Assembly (NCBI RefSeq): GCF_030272615.1
Contig: NC_081414.1
Location: 766,552,483 to 766,616,482 of the forward strand
Length of the DNA stretch: 64,000 nt
Source: Cryptomeria japonica
Taxonomy: Eukaryota; Streptophyta; Pinopsida; Cupressales; Cupressaceae
Reading direction: 5' to 3'
A model generated the notes under the pieces. It ran no database searches and was not told the DNA's origin. It worked only from the letters and a program-made list of their open reading frames with translations. Shown one piece after another: positions 49,826-60,462 of the stretch. Each line of letters opens with the position of its first letter. Position 1 is the stretch's first letter. A program made the position numbers and the translations under genes.

Positions 49826-51040
49826 CTATTGTGGTGTTCTTGGTGCAGACAACTCCCTCTTGATACCATTTTCTTCACAGTACTTATTGAATTCAACAGA
49901 AGTGAATTCACCTCCTTGACCAGTTCTTAGGCATTTTATCCTTTGACCAATTTCCTTCTCTACTAATGCTCTAAAGGCTTTGAACTTTCCAAATGCCTCA
50001 GAATTGTCTTTCAAGAATGTGACCCACATCATTCTTGAGAAATCATCAGTAAGAATCATGAAATACCTATCTCCTTGAATACTTATAGTTTTCATTGGAC
50101 CACACAAATCAATATGCACAAGATCAAGTAAGCTCTCTACTGAAAAAGACTTACCTTTGAAAGTTGAGGAAGACATCTTCCCAAGTTGGCATTCTCTGCA
50201 TAAAGAATTCTCTGGTTTATTCAACAAAGGCAATCCTCTTACTGCCTTGATCTTACTAGCTTTTACAATATTGTCAAAGTTCATATGACAAAGTCTCCTA
50301 TGCCATATCCAACTGTCATCAAACTTCGCCATCAGACACCGACTAATCTTGGCATTCAATTGAAACAAGTTACCTCTAGTCTGCTTACCGGTGGCAAGAA
50401 GTTCACCACTCTTTCTAATTATATTGTAGACTCCACCTTTGAACTCCAAAATGAGTCCTTTGTCATTTAGTTGGGCAACACTCATAAGGTTGTGCTTAAG
50501 ACCTTCTACCCAGTAGACATCATCCGCAGTGCTCTTTCCATTCAGTGAGGTGGATCCTTTACCTTTTACCAAACATGGTGCATCATTGCCAAATTGGACA
50601 ACACCTCCATCATATCCTTCTAGAGACATAAACTTTCCCTGGTCACCAGTCATGTGGTGAGAACAACCACTATCAATAATCCACTCATTAGAGTTGTCAA
50701 TGCAAGAGACAAGTGCTTTCTTGTCAGACACTTCTTCCTTTACAGCTACAAACACTATGTCCTCATTCTCTTCATCCTTAGATTCTTCATCAACAACACC
50801 TTCATCCACTACAACAAGATAATTTCTTCTGTTTCCTCCTTTATACTTTCTAAACCTCTCCGATTTATCCTTATTGTCATTTTTAGGATAGTTAACAACT
50901 ATATGTCCTATCTTATTGCATGAAAAACATTTTAAAGGAAGCTTACCTCTGTATTTTCCAGTGTCTTTTGGAAGTCTCTTGGCAAGAAAAGCTTCAAACT
51001 CCATCAGAATCTCTTCATCATCCATACCTCTGCTTTGCAT
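49826..51040 (-). pseudogene. pol: Inner Copia knuckle, protease and integrase core, copy 2
   Basis: A 404-codon frame: knuckle CFSCNKIGHIVVNY (last Cys replaced by Tyr), protease WIIDSGCSHHM, zinc region WHRRLCHMNF...CRECQLGK, LVHIDLCGP (first aspartate), and RTGQGGEF where RTDNGGEF is usual (second aspartate lost). It ends at the TAG in PQ-stop-NGI. Copy 1 shares the knuckle, GQ and TAG changes but has more private stops. Confidence 0.88.
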
Positions 51041-51714
51041 GGATTCATAACTGGTACTTCTTTTCCTTTTCTTGTTGGTGCAATAGATGCTCTAAAGACT
51101 GACCCAGTCTTCTAAACATTGCCATCATAGCTATTCAACTCATATGCAGTCAACTTTGCAATGATAGAGTCTAAGGATACCTTGGTTTTGTCGATAGACC
51201 TTAGTTCCTGAATAGCAGCAACTCTGATTGCATAGACTGATAACAATGATCTCAAAACTTTACTGACAACGGTGGCATCATCAATTGTTCCACTAGTGCT
51301 CTTGATATCTCAAACCACAGTCTTGATCCTTATGCCATATTGCTGAATGGTCTGCCCTTCAACCATCCTCATGTCCTCAAATTTTCCTCTAAGGATTTCT
51401 TCCTTAGCTTGCTTGACATGCTGATCACCACCATAAATAGTTTCCAATGTGTCCCATATATCCTTATGATTTTTCTTATCTTGTACATCAATGAACTCAA
51501 TATTGGATAGGCTGCTAATTAGGGCTTCCACGACTTGCCCATTTTCTTGAATCTCTCTTTTATGATCATTAGTTAGAGTGCCAATGGGGATTACATAGGC
51601 ATTCTCAACATAGCTCCAATGTTGAGCACCCAAACTCTTGATATAGATCATCATTCCGTCCTTCCATATTTTGAAGTTATCTCTATTGAAATTAGGACCT
51701 TCCCTCTTCATCAT
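51041..51714 (-). pseudogene. gag: Inner Copia gag, copy 2
   Basis: 51,310-51,714 reads 134 codons from MMKREGPNFNRDNFKIWKDG through DIWDTLETIYGGDQHV to IRIKTVV-stop. The frame then continues in pieces to join the knuckle segment at 51,040. The tryptophan lost in copy 1 (GAQHW) is kept here. Confidence 0.85.
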
Positions 51715-51771
51715 TAAAGCAGGATCTTTTACCTCAAGTGGTTAAGCTTATATCACCGAGGACCTGGAGTA

Positions 51772-51783
51772 GCTCTGATACCA
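51772..51783 (-). other. Primer binding site of inner Copia, copy 2
   Basis: GCTCTGATACCA, complement of the tRNA-iMet site, two bases from the LTR. Confidence 0.88.
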
Positions 51784-51785
51784 AT

Positions 51786-52347
51786 TGATGAATAATGATG
51801 AACAACAAATACCATAACTAGTACTGAGAGGGGGGGTGAATCAATACATACAAAAAATTCTCAACAACTTATCAAGTTAAAACAATGCTAACTGGTTGTC
51901 TTCATCACTAAACTTAACCATGGCAATACCAGTTAAACACAGTAAGACTTCAGACAGCTAAAGCAGTAAAACTGAATACTTCAAATATCATTCAACACTT
52001 GATAGCTGCTTCACCAGTATACATATGCATGTGTTGTATCAGTAATACCATAACCATTAGATTTGCATGCATAATCACTTAAACAAAGACTGCACAATCA
52101 TCACATGAAAAATGCACAACTCATAACACACAAATTTTTCATGTGGAAACCCAAATGGGAAAAACCACGGTGGGGATGAATACCCACAAGATTGTTTTTG
52201 AACTCTTTTGAAGCTCGCTCTGTTAGGAGCCTAATCCGGTTAAAGACTGTACAATAAGGTTATGCTAGGAACCGATCTTATTAAAGATCACCCGGTTAAG
52301 GCATGGCTATATACCCTGTTAAAGGTTGAAACCCTATTAAAGGTTAC
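51786..52347 (-). repeat. 5' LTR of inner Copia, copy 2, cut by element A
   Basis: Matches 10,043-10,604 and stops at GTTAC, where TGTGTAGGG of element A begins. The missing LTR half should reappear beyond the window, after element A. Confidence 0.88.
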
Positions 52348-53947
52348 TGTGTAGGGAAAAAAAGCAAGACTAGGCTAACATGCCCTAATCCTACCTTTTG
52401 ACACACATTGTGGAATACGAAAGAGCCTAGAGGTATCACACATTTGGCTACTTCTTTTTGTGGAAGAGAGAGCCACGAGCTACCTATTAGGGTTTCAATT
52501 CCTTTGTTGTAATTGAAAGATAAAATGATGCAAGTTCAATTCCTAACCCCAAAGTGCAAGTATGAACTAATAACAAGATTGCAGAATTGAGATTAAACAA
52601 TGGAAAGCTGTAAACACAAGGACAAGACAAGAATGCAGATGCGTACCCAGAGTTAAAATCTGAGTGAAAATGTTCGGGATGGGGGCGCAGGCGCCACTGT
52701 CCTGATACTGCTCCTGAAACTGCTATTTTGCAACCTGAAAAGCTGTCGGAAAATGCTGAGACTTGCTGTCTGACTGAGGGACCAGGGCGCCTAGTGCCAC
52801 TGTCCTGGTCTTTTGCCCTGAAATTTGGTGTGTAGCTCAGTTTTTGTCTACTTCTGCCAGATCTGCAACTTGCGGCGTTGTCCAAATCCTGAAATCTGCA
52901 CTTATATCTGAAAAGGTATGGTGGGCAGCTATATAGGGTTTTGCCTTAGTCAAACCCCCATTTTGGTGATTTCCACCTCCACGAATAGCCAAGTTGTATT
53001 GTAAAAGTAGTGTGTGTGTAGACCTTGTGTGTGTGCAAGATCCTAAAATGCAAGTAAGCAAACTAGAGCAACCTAGAAAGTAAACCCTAATTGCTTGTAA
53101 ATGATAATGTAAATGCTCCAAACCAAGATGCAAAGTGATATAAAGCATGAATACAAATGATATAATGAGGCTTATGTAAAGACATGAAAACAACATGAAA
53201 TCATACCCAACCCCAAGGGAGGGGTACAAGCCAATCTTCAGTCGGTGATCCCTTATTTCTCTTCAATGCTTTCAAAGCCCTAAATGGATGAATGAAATTG
53301 ATAAATACTTGATGGATGGATGTTGAATGTTATTGAAGTCTTCAAAGATCTGCTCTTTCGCTGCATAGAGGGTCCCCTGAAACCAAAATTCCCCTCCTTT
53401 CAAATGAAGAAAGAGAGCTCTTATATATGAAACCCTAGGTCTTAATTTCAACTTTTGGCCAACCTAGAGATTGAATCTCCAGCCAATTTCTTGGGGTTAA
53501 GCTTTATTTTATGATTGGATTGCGCTCCTAAAATTTCAAGAAAAATGTCCGGGACCGTGTGCACTCCGGGCGCCATGGTCCCGGCAAATTCTCACCAAAT
53601 TTTCAGGGCCATTGGATATGATGATTTTAGAGAGAATCCCAAAGTTATAGGTGATTTCGAGATGTTTTGACCCCCGAAATCAAGCCCCCAAGTTCAAAAT
53701 AGGACCTAATTAGGGTTTTTGATTAAATGATGTATTGGAGGAATAAAATGAAAAGGGCACACTTTAATGAAAGGGCCCAACTTTATGATGTGGAAGATGA
53801 TGAAATAGAACCTGAAACCTAATTAATTTAATTAATTAAGTGCTAAAGGGAAAATGCGATGCAAAGTGTAAGATGCGCCAAGGCGGGAGCTAAACCGAGT
53901 GTGAAATTGTACCCCTTTAGCAAGTGCGTACAATTTTCGATGCTACA
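52348..53947 (-). repeat. 3' LTR of element A
   Basis: On the + strand, TGTGTAGGG...CGATGCTACA. The final 30 bases (GCAAGTGCGTACAATTTT, then CGATGCTACA) are close to the end of element B's LTR, so A and B are related families. It contains GC-rich motifs at 52,677, 52,788 and 53,551 built from GGGCGCC and GGTCC words. Confidence 0.8.
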
Positions 53948-53965
53948 TTTAGCCCCCACTTTAGC
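53948..53965 (-). other. Polypurine tract of element A
   Basis: The + strand TTTAGCCCCCACTTTAGC reads GCTAAAGTGGGGGCTAAA on the minus strand next to the LTR. The identical 18 bases follow element B's LTR at 58,612. Confidence 0.85.
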
Positions 53966-54499
53966 AGTCATATGAGTACTACGTGCATATGCAAGATAAA
54001 GTACATGAAATTAAACATTATTTGAAAAAGGATATATCAATAAGTCTGTCGAACGAAGCCCCCAGCGGTATCTGCAGTACACAGTTAGGAACCGCACCCT
54101 ACAAAACACACATTAGATCACAAAATCACCTAATGCTTACTAAGGAAAGTGATGAAATTTGCGAGTAGCTATATGCCCCCCTTGTTTCGACTTGCTTATT
54201 AGGGAGGTGAAACAGGATAACATGTTTACTTACGACAAATTGTGTGAGAGATTATTGATGAGAGATGTTCACTAAAGAGGCTTCATCAGAGCACGTTTTG
54301 GAACATCCCAGGAGTAAGGGAACGAAAATACAATTCCTACACAACAAACAGTTCGAAAATTGCATCTCCCAAACTCAAGTTATGATGAAATGAGTGATAG
54401 AGGAAAATTAGGGTTTTGAAATTAAAGGTAGAGGAATGGAAATATATACCTTGAAAGTGACTATTGCATTTGTCACTTTGTTGATTTCTAGGTATTGTT

Positions 54500-56971
54500 C
54501 ATTGCAGCGGAGCCCACATAGCCATCATCATGCCTTCACGATGACTGGAGCATCCGATGGAGATCATGCGATAGGCCGTGATCATTGACGAGCCACTGGA
54601 CGAGGTGAGTTGATTGAACTTTGACTTTGACTTTCTGCATTTTTGTTGACTTTGTGATCGAATGTGGGCCCTAGAATCTAACCCTAGGTCCCACCCAGGG
54701 TGCCATGGTCCTATCAGGGCGCCATGGTCCTTGTGGGGCGCATTGTCCTCTCAGGGCGCCATGGTCCCTGAAGGGCGCCATGGTCCTCTCAGGGTGCCAT
54801 GGTCCCAATCAGGACTTGGCAAGGGGCGACAGTTTTCATTTTTCGTGTAGATGATTTTGATGATTGAGTACTAATTTCACTGATGTTTTTGCATTGTAGG
54901 GTCTCCCATACATGAGAGAGCACACTGCGGGGCAAATTCTTCATAGTCTGTGAGATCAGATTCCTTGGCTGACTCAGGCAGAGAGGGATACATTATCGAT
55001 AGTGGGTTTATGGTATGCGATCCTCATGCCGGCCATTCGATTCCATCCTGGGATGTTGATGGCACTTATGGAGCGATGGGATCCTGACACATGTACATTC
55101 CATCTCCCAGTAGGAGAGATGCCAGTTACACTTGAGGATGTTTACCGCATACTTCGCCTACCTATCAAAGGAGGCACCGTGACATACGCGATCGATCGGT
55201 CAGCGGAGGACTATCAGAGGGAGCAAATATACTGCATAGGGAGAGTCATGCCGAGTGAGACTAGAGGTCGCATCATGATCAGTTGGCTCTTACATCCTAC
55301 AGGAGAGGTGCCCCTTGTGAGACGTCTTATGATTGCCATCATTGCACTAGCCATCTACCCTAATGGGTGAGGTATGCACATGCATGGGGGTCTGACATGG
55401 TGCATCAGGGCTATGGAGAGACATAGGAGAGTATATGCTTGGGGTCGGAGTATGCTTGCACATCTCTATCATGACCTCGAGGAGTATATGTTTGGACAGT
55501 GTTGTAGCTTGATGACATGCACACTTCTGCAAGTGTGGATATTTGAGCACTTTACATGCACCAGGCTTGTCGGCTATCCGATGAGTGTGGCTAGCGAGAG
55601 ACCTAGGGTGTTTGCCTATCCACTTATCGGCAAGTGGAGATTTGGGGATCAACTATATTGGAGAGTGACATTCGATAGATTGATAGCTGAGGTGATAGTA
55701 TGGAGACCATATCTGCGGATGCACAGATGGGATGAAATGGAGAGGCAGCTAGCATGCTTATAGAGGAACCGCCTACTGAGAGGATGATACTCACATATCA
55801 TAGTCCCATTCTACTTTGACCGAGTACGGAGGCAGTTTGGGCTAGAGTAGTGTGTTCCAGTCGATGTACCTATCTATACTCGACACTCATGAGTCCTTCC
55901 CAGACCCAGAGCAGTAGCGAGACCTACGACAGATGATATTGAGATTACAGATATAGAGGGGTCCAATCAGGATATGGTCATTGATTACTCCGCAGATCCC
56001 GGAGCACAGCGCAGGTATCTCTCATGGTTTGTGAGGACATACCCAGGGCCTATCTTTCCACTAGATTACCTGACAGGCCATCTAGGTCCATGGAGACATG
56101 GAGACCAAGATGAGGATCAGGGATCCAAATCGAAGGAGGCAAGAGATCCTGATCCACCCATAGGAGATCAGCCTAGTGCCAAGGAGGAGGAGGAAGGAGA
56201 GGAGGATGACACAGATAGAGATGATGATGAGGAGAACGAGGATGCGGGTGAGGATGCAGATGAGGATGAGGATGATAGAGATGATGAGGAGGAGTCAGAT
56301 GCAGCTCCCCACCATTCAGGAGATGATACTATAGCCTTGGATCCTCCTCTTATTCCCCAAAAGGGGGAACACGAGGTGATACAGAGACCTATACCCATCG
56401 TGCATAGATCATTTGAGCGTGGGGAGCCTAGTAGTTCCCATTCACAGATGCTACCATATCACGATCCCTACTGGCGCGAGGGAGATCCAGGTATAGTAGG
56501 TTTATATTGATTGATTAATGTTTTGATGATATAGAATGGTACTAATACAAAATCTGTTCTACTGCTACAGCTAATGTGTAGGAGTGGCGTTCCTTGATCC
56601 AGCAAGCAGTGACAGATATTTCCATGATGGCAAAGATCCCTAGTTCCTCATAGGTTGCTTATAGGCCTTAGGGGAACGCGAGTCGGCATGAGGACTTGTT
56701 TTCCCCATTTTGAGTACAGGTGGAAATATGGAGGGAGAGAGAGAGAGTTCTATCAAAGAACCTTCAGCGGGCACAACGTGACCTAGCAGCAGCTCAGGCC
56801 AAGGCTACCTCGTATCACGCGATCCTTATGGATAGAGATAGTAGGAGTTCCTCTCGGAGTCATTCATGGTCTATATCACGCTATACACCTATGGGTCCAC
56901 CTTCATGGCCGGATCAGGAGGGAGCGTCTAGTCATCACTCTCCAGCCACTAGCCCTAGGGATGGGAGATGA
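54500..56971 (+). pseudogene. Antisense plant mobile domain (PMD) gene with introns, decayed
   Basis: PMD proteins (MAIN/MAIL1-like or transposon-borne) act in plant nuclei in gene and transposon silencing; the role of element-borne forms is unclear. Main exon 54,900-56,490 reads IPWLTQAERDTL, GLWYAILMPAIRFHPGMLM, ALMERWDPDTCTFHLPVGEM and TLEDVYRILRLPIKG, the PMD core, then TLLQVWIFEHF and DRVRRQFGLE. An acidic tail follows (about 56,180-56,310). A donor at 56,491 and acceptor at 56,569-56,570 bound an 80-bp intron; the C-terminal coiled-coil-like exon (NLQRAQRDLAAAQAKA) continues in the same frame only if that intron is removed. An upstream intron at 54,605-54,899 (GAG/GTGAGT to TTGTAG) is also likely. 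About ten in-frame stops mark decay. The direction is opposite to the host LTR element. Confidence 0.8.
54696..54809 (+). repeat. Six-unit tandem array of GGGCGCCATGGTCC
   Basis: Units of about 19-20 bp (CAGGGCGCCATGGTCCTNN) with small variations, inside the predicted first intron of the PMD gene. The core word is the same as in element A and B LTRs. Confidence 0.92.
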
Positions 56972-57488
56972 TCTCATGATGTAGGATAGGTCACATTTTG
57001 GATGTATAGTGACCTACTTTTGTATATGAAAACATGATCCACATATATATATATATGCTTCTCTTTGTCTCAAATGTGTTATCTTTAATGCTTAAAACAA
57101 TGTATATTTTGATTAAAGTTAATACATTTGGTAGATGTACATGTATGTTCTGAATTTAATTTCCATGTGATTAATTTCTCAATGCTCCATGATTAAATTG
57201 ATACATGTGTGACTTAATTAAAATAAAATATTTAATCAAGTACTACATTGATGATAGAGAAGAAATATGTGTTAAGCCTAAGAATGATATAACTAATGTG
57301 ATTTAATTTTAAACTTAAACACAACATGATACGATTCTACTTAACACATAAAGACATTGTATTATATGCCAGCATAATGGAAATGTAAATCTTTTGCAAT
57401 TTACATAAATGAATTCAAGACAAACTATAAAGTAAAGAAACACGCTTGTCAAGAACAAAGCAATATATATTAAACACAATATCATTTA
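56972..57488. other. Element A internal DNA, 3' of PMD gene
   Basis: AT-rich; includes a short (TA)n at about 57,042 and AT-rich possible 3' untranslated sequence of the PMD gene. No other feature. Confidence 0.5.
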
Positions 57489-58611
57489 TGTAAAGCGGAA
57501 AATCGAACCCTAGGTGTTCCCCCCACTCCAAGGAGAGAGAAAGGAGGTCACTAGGATTGACGGTTTTCACTTAGGACAGACTTTACATTCAAAAGAGGGG
57601 TTGAAACTCACAAGATCCAATCCCACACAATGCAAGATTGAATTCTAAATGAGTTTCAAGGGTTGAGACAGCAAGGATACCCTCTTTTGTAAAGAATGTA
57701 GATAGAAGGATTGAACTAGGAGTGTATGTAAAAGTAGGAAAGATTTGCTTGTAGACGGAGATAGAGACACGGGATGAAGCTACGGACCTGAAATTAGCAG
57801 TAAAATGTCGAGACGATGCTGTCCTGCAAGTTTGAGCGAAAGTTGATGGGACGATGACACCCGGAGTGCACACGGTCCTTCGAAAAATCCGCGAAACGAA
57901 GGGGGATCTGTTCGTCTCTGCACAAGGATTCCAGATCTTCAATTATAGCCGTGTACCTGCAACCTTGTTGTAAGAATGTTTGTATTCTTACATGCGAAGG
58001 TGTAATGTTTTTGTATGTTGTATGTTGTATGTTGTAAGTGATCTCCTCTTCAATGGTTGAATCCTTGTCTTGAATGCAACACTTAGCCTTGAATGGAGAC
58101 TTAGAATGCTCAATTGCTTGAAGGAATGCTTGAATGCTTGAATGTTTGAATGTTTGCCTATCACTTCCGCCTCTTGTGCGCATATGTTTTTTTTTCTCTT
58201 TTCTGAGAGGGGAAATGTAGTTTATATACTTGTCAATTAGGGTTAGGAGACTGATTTTTCCAACCTTAGGCCGACCTAGGAACATTATTTTCCAAATTGC
58301 AAACTTGAAGACCCGATGCCCAACAAGAGACCGGGCCCAAAATAGGGCCAGGGACCAGGGTGCTGGGCACCATGGTCCTAAGGGACCAGGGCGCTGGGCG
58401 CCATGGTCCTGAAGGACCAGGGTACTGGGCGCCATGGTCCCACCTCTCGGGACAGTAGGGTGCAAGGAGGATCAGGCCAAGGTGCAGAAAGATGCAGTTT
58501 TTGATGTCGTAAACAGGTTTGGGGGTCTCCATTCAGGTTCAACATTGCACCACCATCGTAAAGACCCAAATGCAATCGAAATTGCAAGTGTCACAATTTT
58601 AGGATGCTACA
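57489..58611 (-). repeat. 3' LTR of element B
   Basis: 1,123 bp; the same family as the solo LTR at 3,658-4,706. The length difference is largely explained by three tandem copies (58,351-58,441, period about 31) of the GGACCAGGGCGCTGGGCGCC unit against one copy at 4,507-4,535. It has the same GTAAGAAT/ATTCTTAC hairpin near 57,970. Confidence 0.9.
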
Positions 58612-58629
58612 TTTAGCCCCCACTTTAGC
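58612..58629 (-). other. Polypurine tract of element B
   Basis: Identical 18 bases to the tract of element A at 53,948, directly beside the LTR. Confidence 0.85.
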
Positions 58630-59359
58630 GGGAGTATAAGCGTACGCCCATACTTCCCGTAAAGTACAAGGAAACAACATTGAAAGACTTTCACCACGTC
58701 AAGGAGGCAAGATACACCAAGCCCCCAGTGGACTAAGGATCTTATGACTTTGATTGACAAAGTAAAAGGGAAGATCACGAGGGAGAACCATGACTGACAG
58801 TAGTAAGGTTCCCTCACTATGAGTCATGCAAGAAAAATACCAAAAATTTTCAAGGCAAAGCTAAGTTCACCAAGAAATTTTCAAGTATCTTGAATAGATA
58901 TGGACGGAGTGTATGCCCCCTACATTAAAGTGATCGCACACACCTCATCAGGGGTGATTGCTTTAAGGTAGTGATACACATAAGAAATGAGAAGGGAAAG
59001 GAGCACGTTATCACAAAGATTTAGCCCCCAAATGTGAGATAAACCCAAGGATAAAAAAAACACAAATCACGAGGTGACTTCACTTTCCTTGGGGTTAGTA
59101 TGCTGTATGAGAATTCATGTATATCATATTTATGTATGCATAATTGTTCTTCATTCCCCAATCAAGGAAGGTCACCTAGAAGAAGGCAACACATGTGTCT
59201 TTTGAGTCAACATGAGAGAGACCAAAAGAGATCTCAATGCTTTGCATCATCCTCAAGTAGACAACACTAAGGATGACAAATAGAAGAATGAGAATAACAC
59301 ATAGAAGAAGTAACAAAAGATATCAAGAGAGGAGGAGAGAGTCTGCTATGCTAATGAAA
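58630..59359. other. Element B 3' untranslated region
   Basis: About 730 bases between coding end and polypurine tract; no domain or long frame. Confidence 0.6.
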
Positions 59360-60462
59360 CTAGTCTAGAATGTCATCCACCCCCCGATCTTGCTGATCAA
59401 TATTTCCGGAAGGTAGGAAACATGCTAGAGGAGGAACATCCAACACAACAGATGGAGCTATCACAAGATCCAAACAAGGGCTATGTTCATGTTCCAAGCC
59501 ACATTGTTCTTGTCTAGGAGCTAGGATAAGTGCTTTAGAAAATTTGTTAGATAAATGGTTATCAATATCAACATATTCATATTCACTATCAGAAGCAAGA
59601 GAAGTAATATTTTCATCATGAATAACATTTTCATCTATATCATCATCAAGATTTATAAAAATAGGATCTTTAACTCGCACAGGATCAAAACCATCATGCA
59701 TCTTATGCTTAGGAGATTTTGGCTCAATTTTTGGCTGAGGAGAAAATGGAATAATACTAGCTGAAGGTGTTTTTGGGGATTGCAAAGTTTGAGAAGCAGC
59801 TGCACAAGCTCTAAGATGATGCTTTCGTCAGTTGCATGGGCAGAACGATTTCGTGTAGTCTTAGTAGGAAGTTGAGAAGATTGAGGAGGAGGAATGTTCT
59901 CATCCTTATCACTTGGGTGTTTAGGTTGTGGTCTCTTGGGTTGGATAATAGGAGAAGAGGAAGGTCTCTTCTCTCTATAAGAGGAAGGAGGAAGAACTGC
60001 TCCATATAAAGGAGGAATATTTGGTTTAGGAAGGAGACCAAGTCCATCATGACGAGGAGGTATAGGTCTACTTTTAGAAAGTTTATTAGACATAGACATA
60101 GTCACATCCATAGGAATGGGTTGGGAATCTTCTTTAGGAAAGACATTAGTTTTATCTTTCAAAGGAAGAACTTCCTTCTCAAGAATGATAGGAATATCAA
60201 GTTTGGGTGTTCGAGGTTCACTTAGAGATAGGATCATATCTTTTTTCCACTTTTGATAAGATTTGAAAAGATGATCACTTCGCGGTGGAAGAGATTGGAA
60301 TTGTTTATGCCAAAAATAATCAATAGGAACGCTAGAAGTTCTTTCAGCTGGTTTAAAGAGACTATGATTGATAGTAACAACTTCACCATTATGGGGAAAT
60401 TTTAAACACTTGTGAATAGGAGAAGCAATAGCTTTCATGGAAGATAGCCAAGGATAGCCTAG
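59360..60462 (-). pseudogene. Element B downstream coding segment after the protease-like domain
   Basis: Continues in frame after a single TAG at 60,463: LGYPWLSSMKAIASPIHKCL, the usual end of a retropepsin-like domain, then WHKQFQSLPPRSDHLFKS and a proline-, serine- and lysine-rich linker. The frame shifts near 59,790, after which 141 codons are open (SPKTPSASIIPFSPQPK to RGVDDILD) down to 59,360. The last part is acidic and disordered-looking. No RT, RNase H or integrase motif occurs. It could be the truncated junction where pol was deleted. Confidence 0.7.

Larger units (their letters stand above)
43975..52347 (+). repeat. Segmental duplication, copy 2
   Basis: Second copy of 1-10,604 in the same orientation. 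At 44,257/44,258 it jumps from flank sequence directly to the outer Copia leader, a deletion of about 1.15 kb relative to copy 1 that removes the 5' LTR and primer site. It ends at 52,347 inside the inner Copia's right LTR, where element A is inserted. Confidence 0.9.

Noticed and set aside
52487-53229. Two minus-strand frames of 130-132 codons
   Set aside because: Within the element A LTR, no domain, and the frames overlap.
56168-56398. Serine-rich minus-strand frame
   Set aside because: Reverse complement of the acidic D/E tail of the PMD gene.
57794-58465. 223-codon minus-strand frame
   Set aside because: Lies wholly inside the element B LTR and spans the GC-rich tandem unit; the solo LTR copy does not keep the frame.
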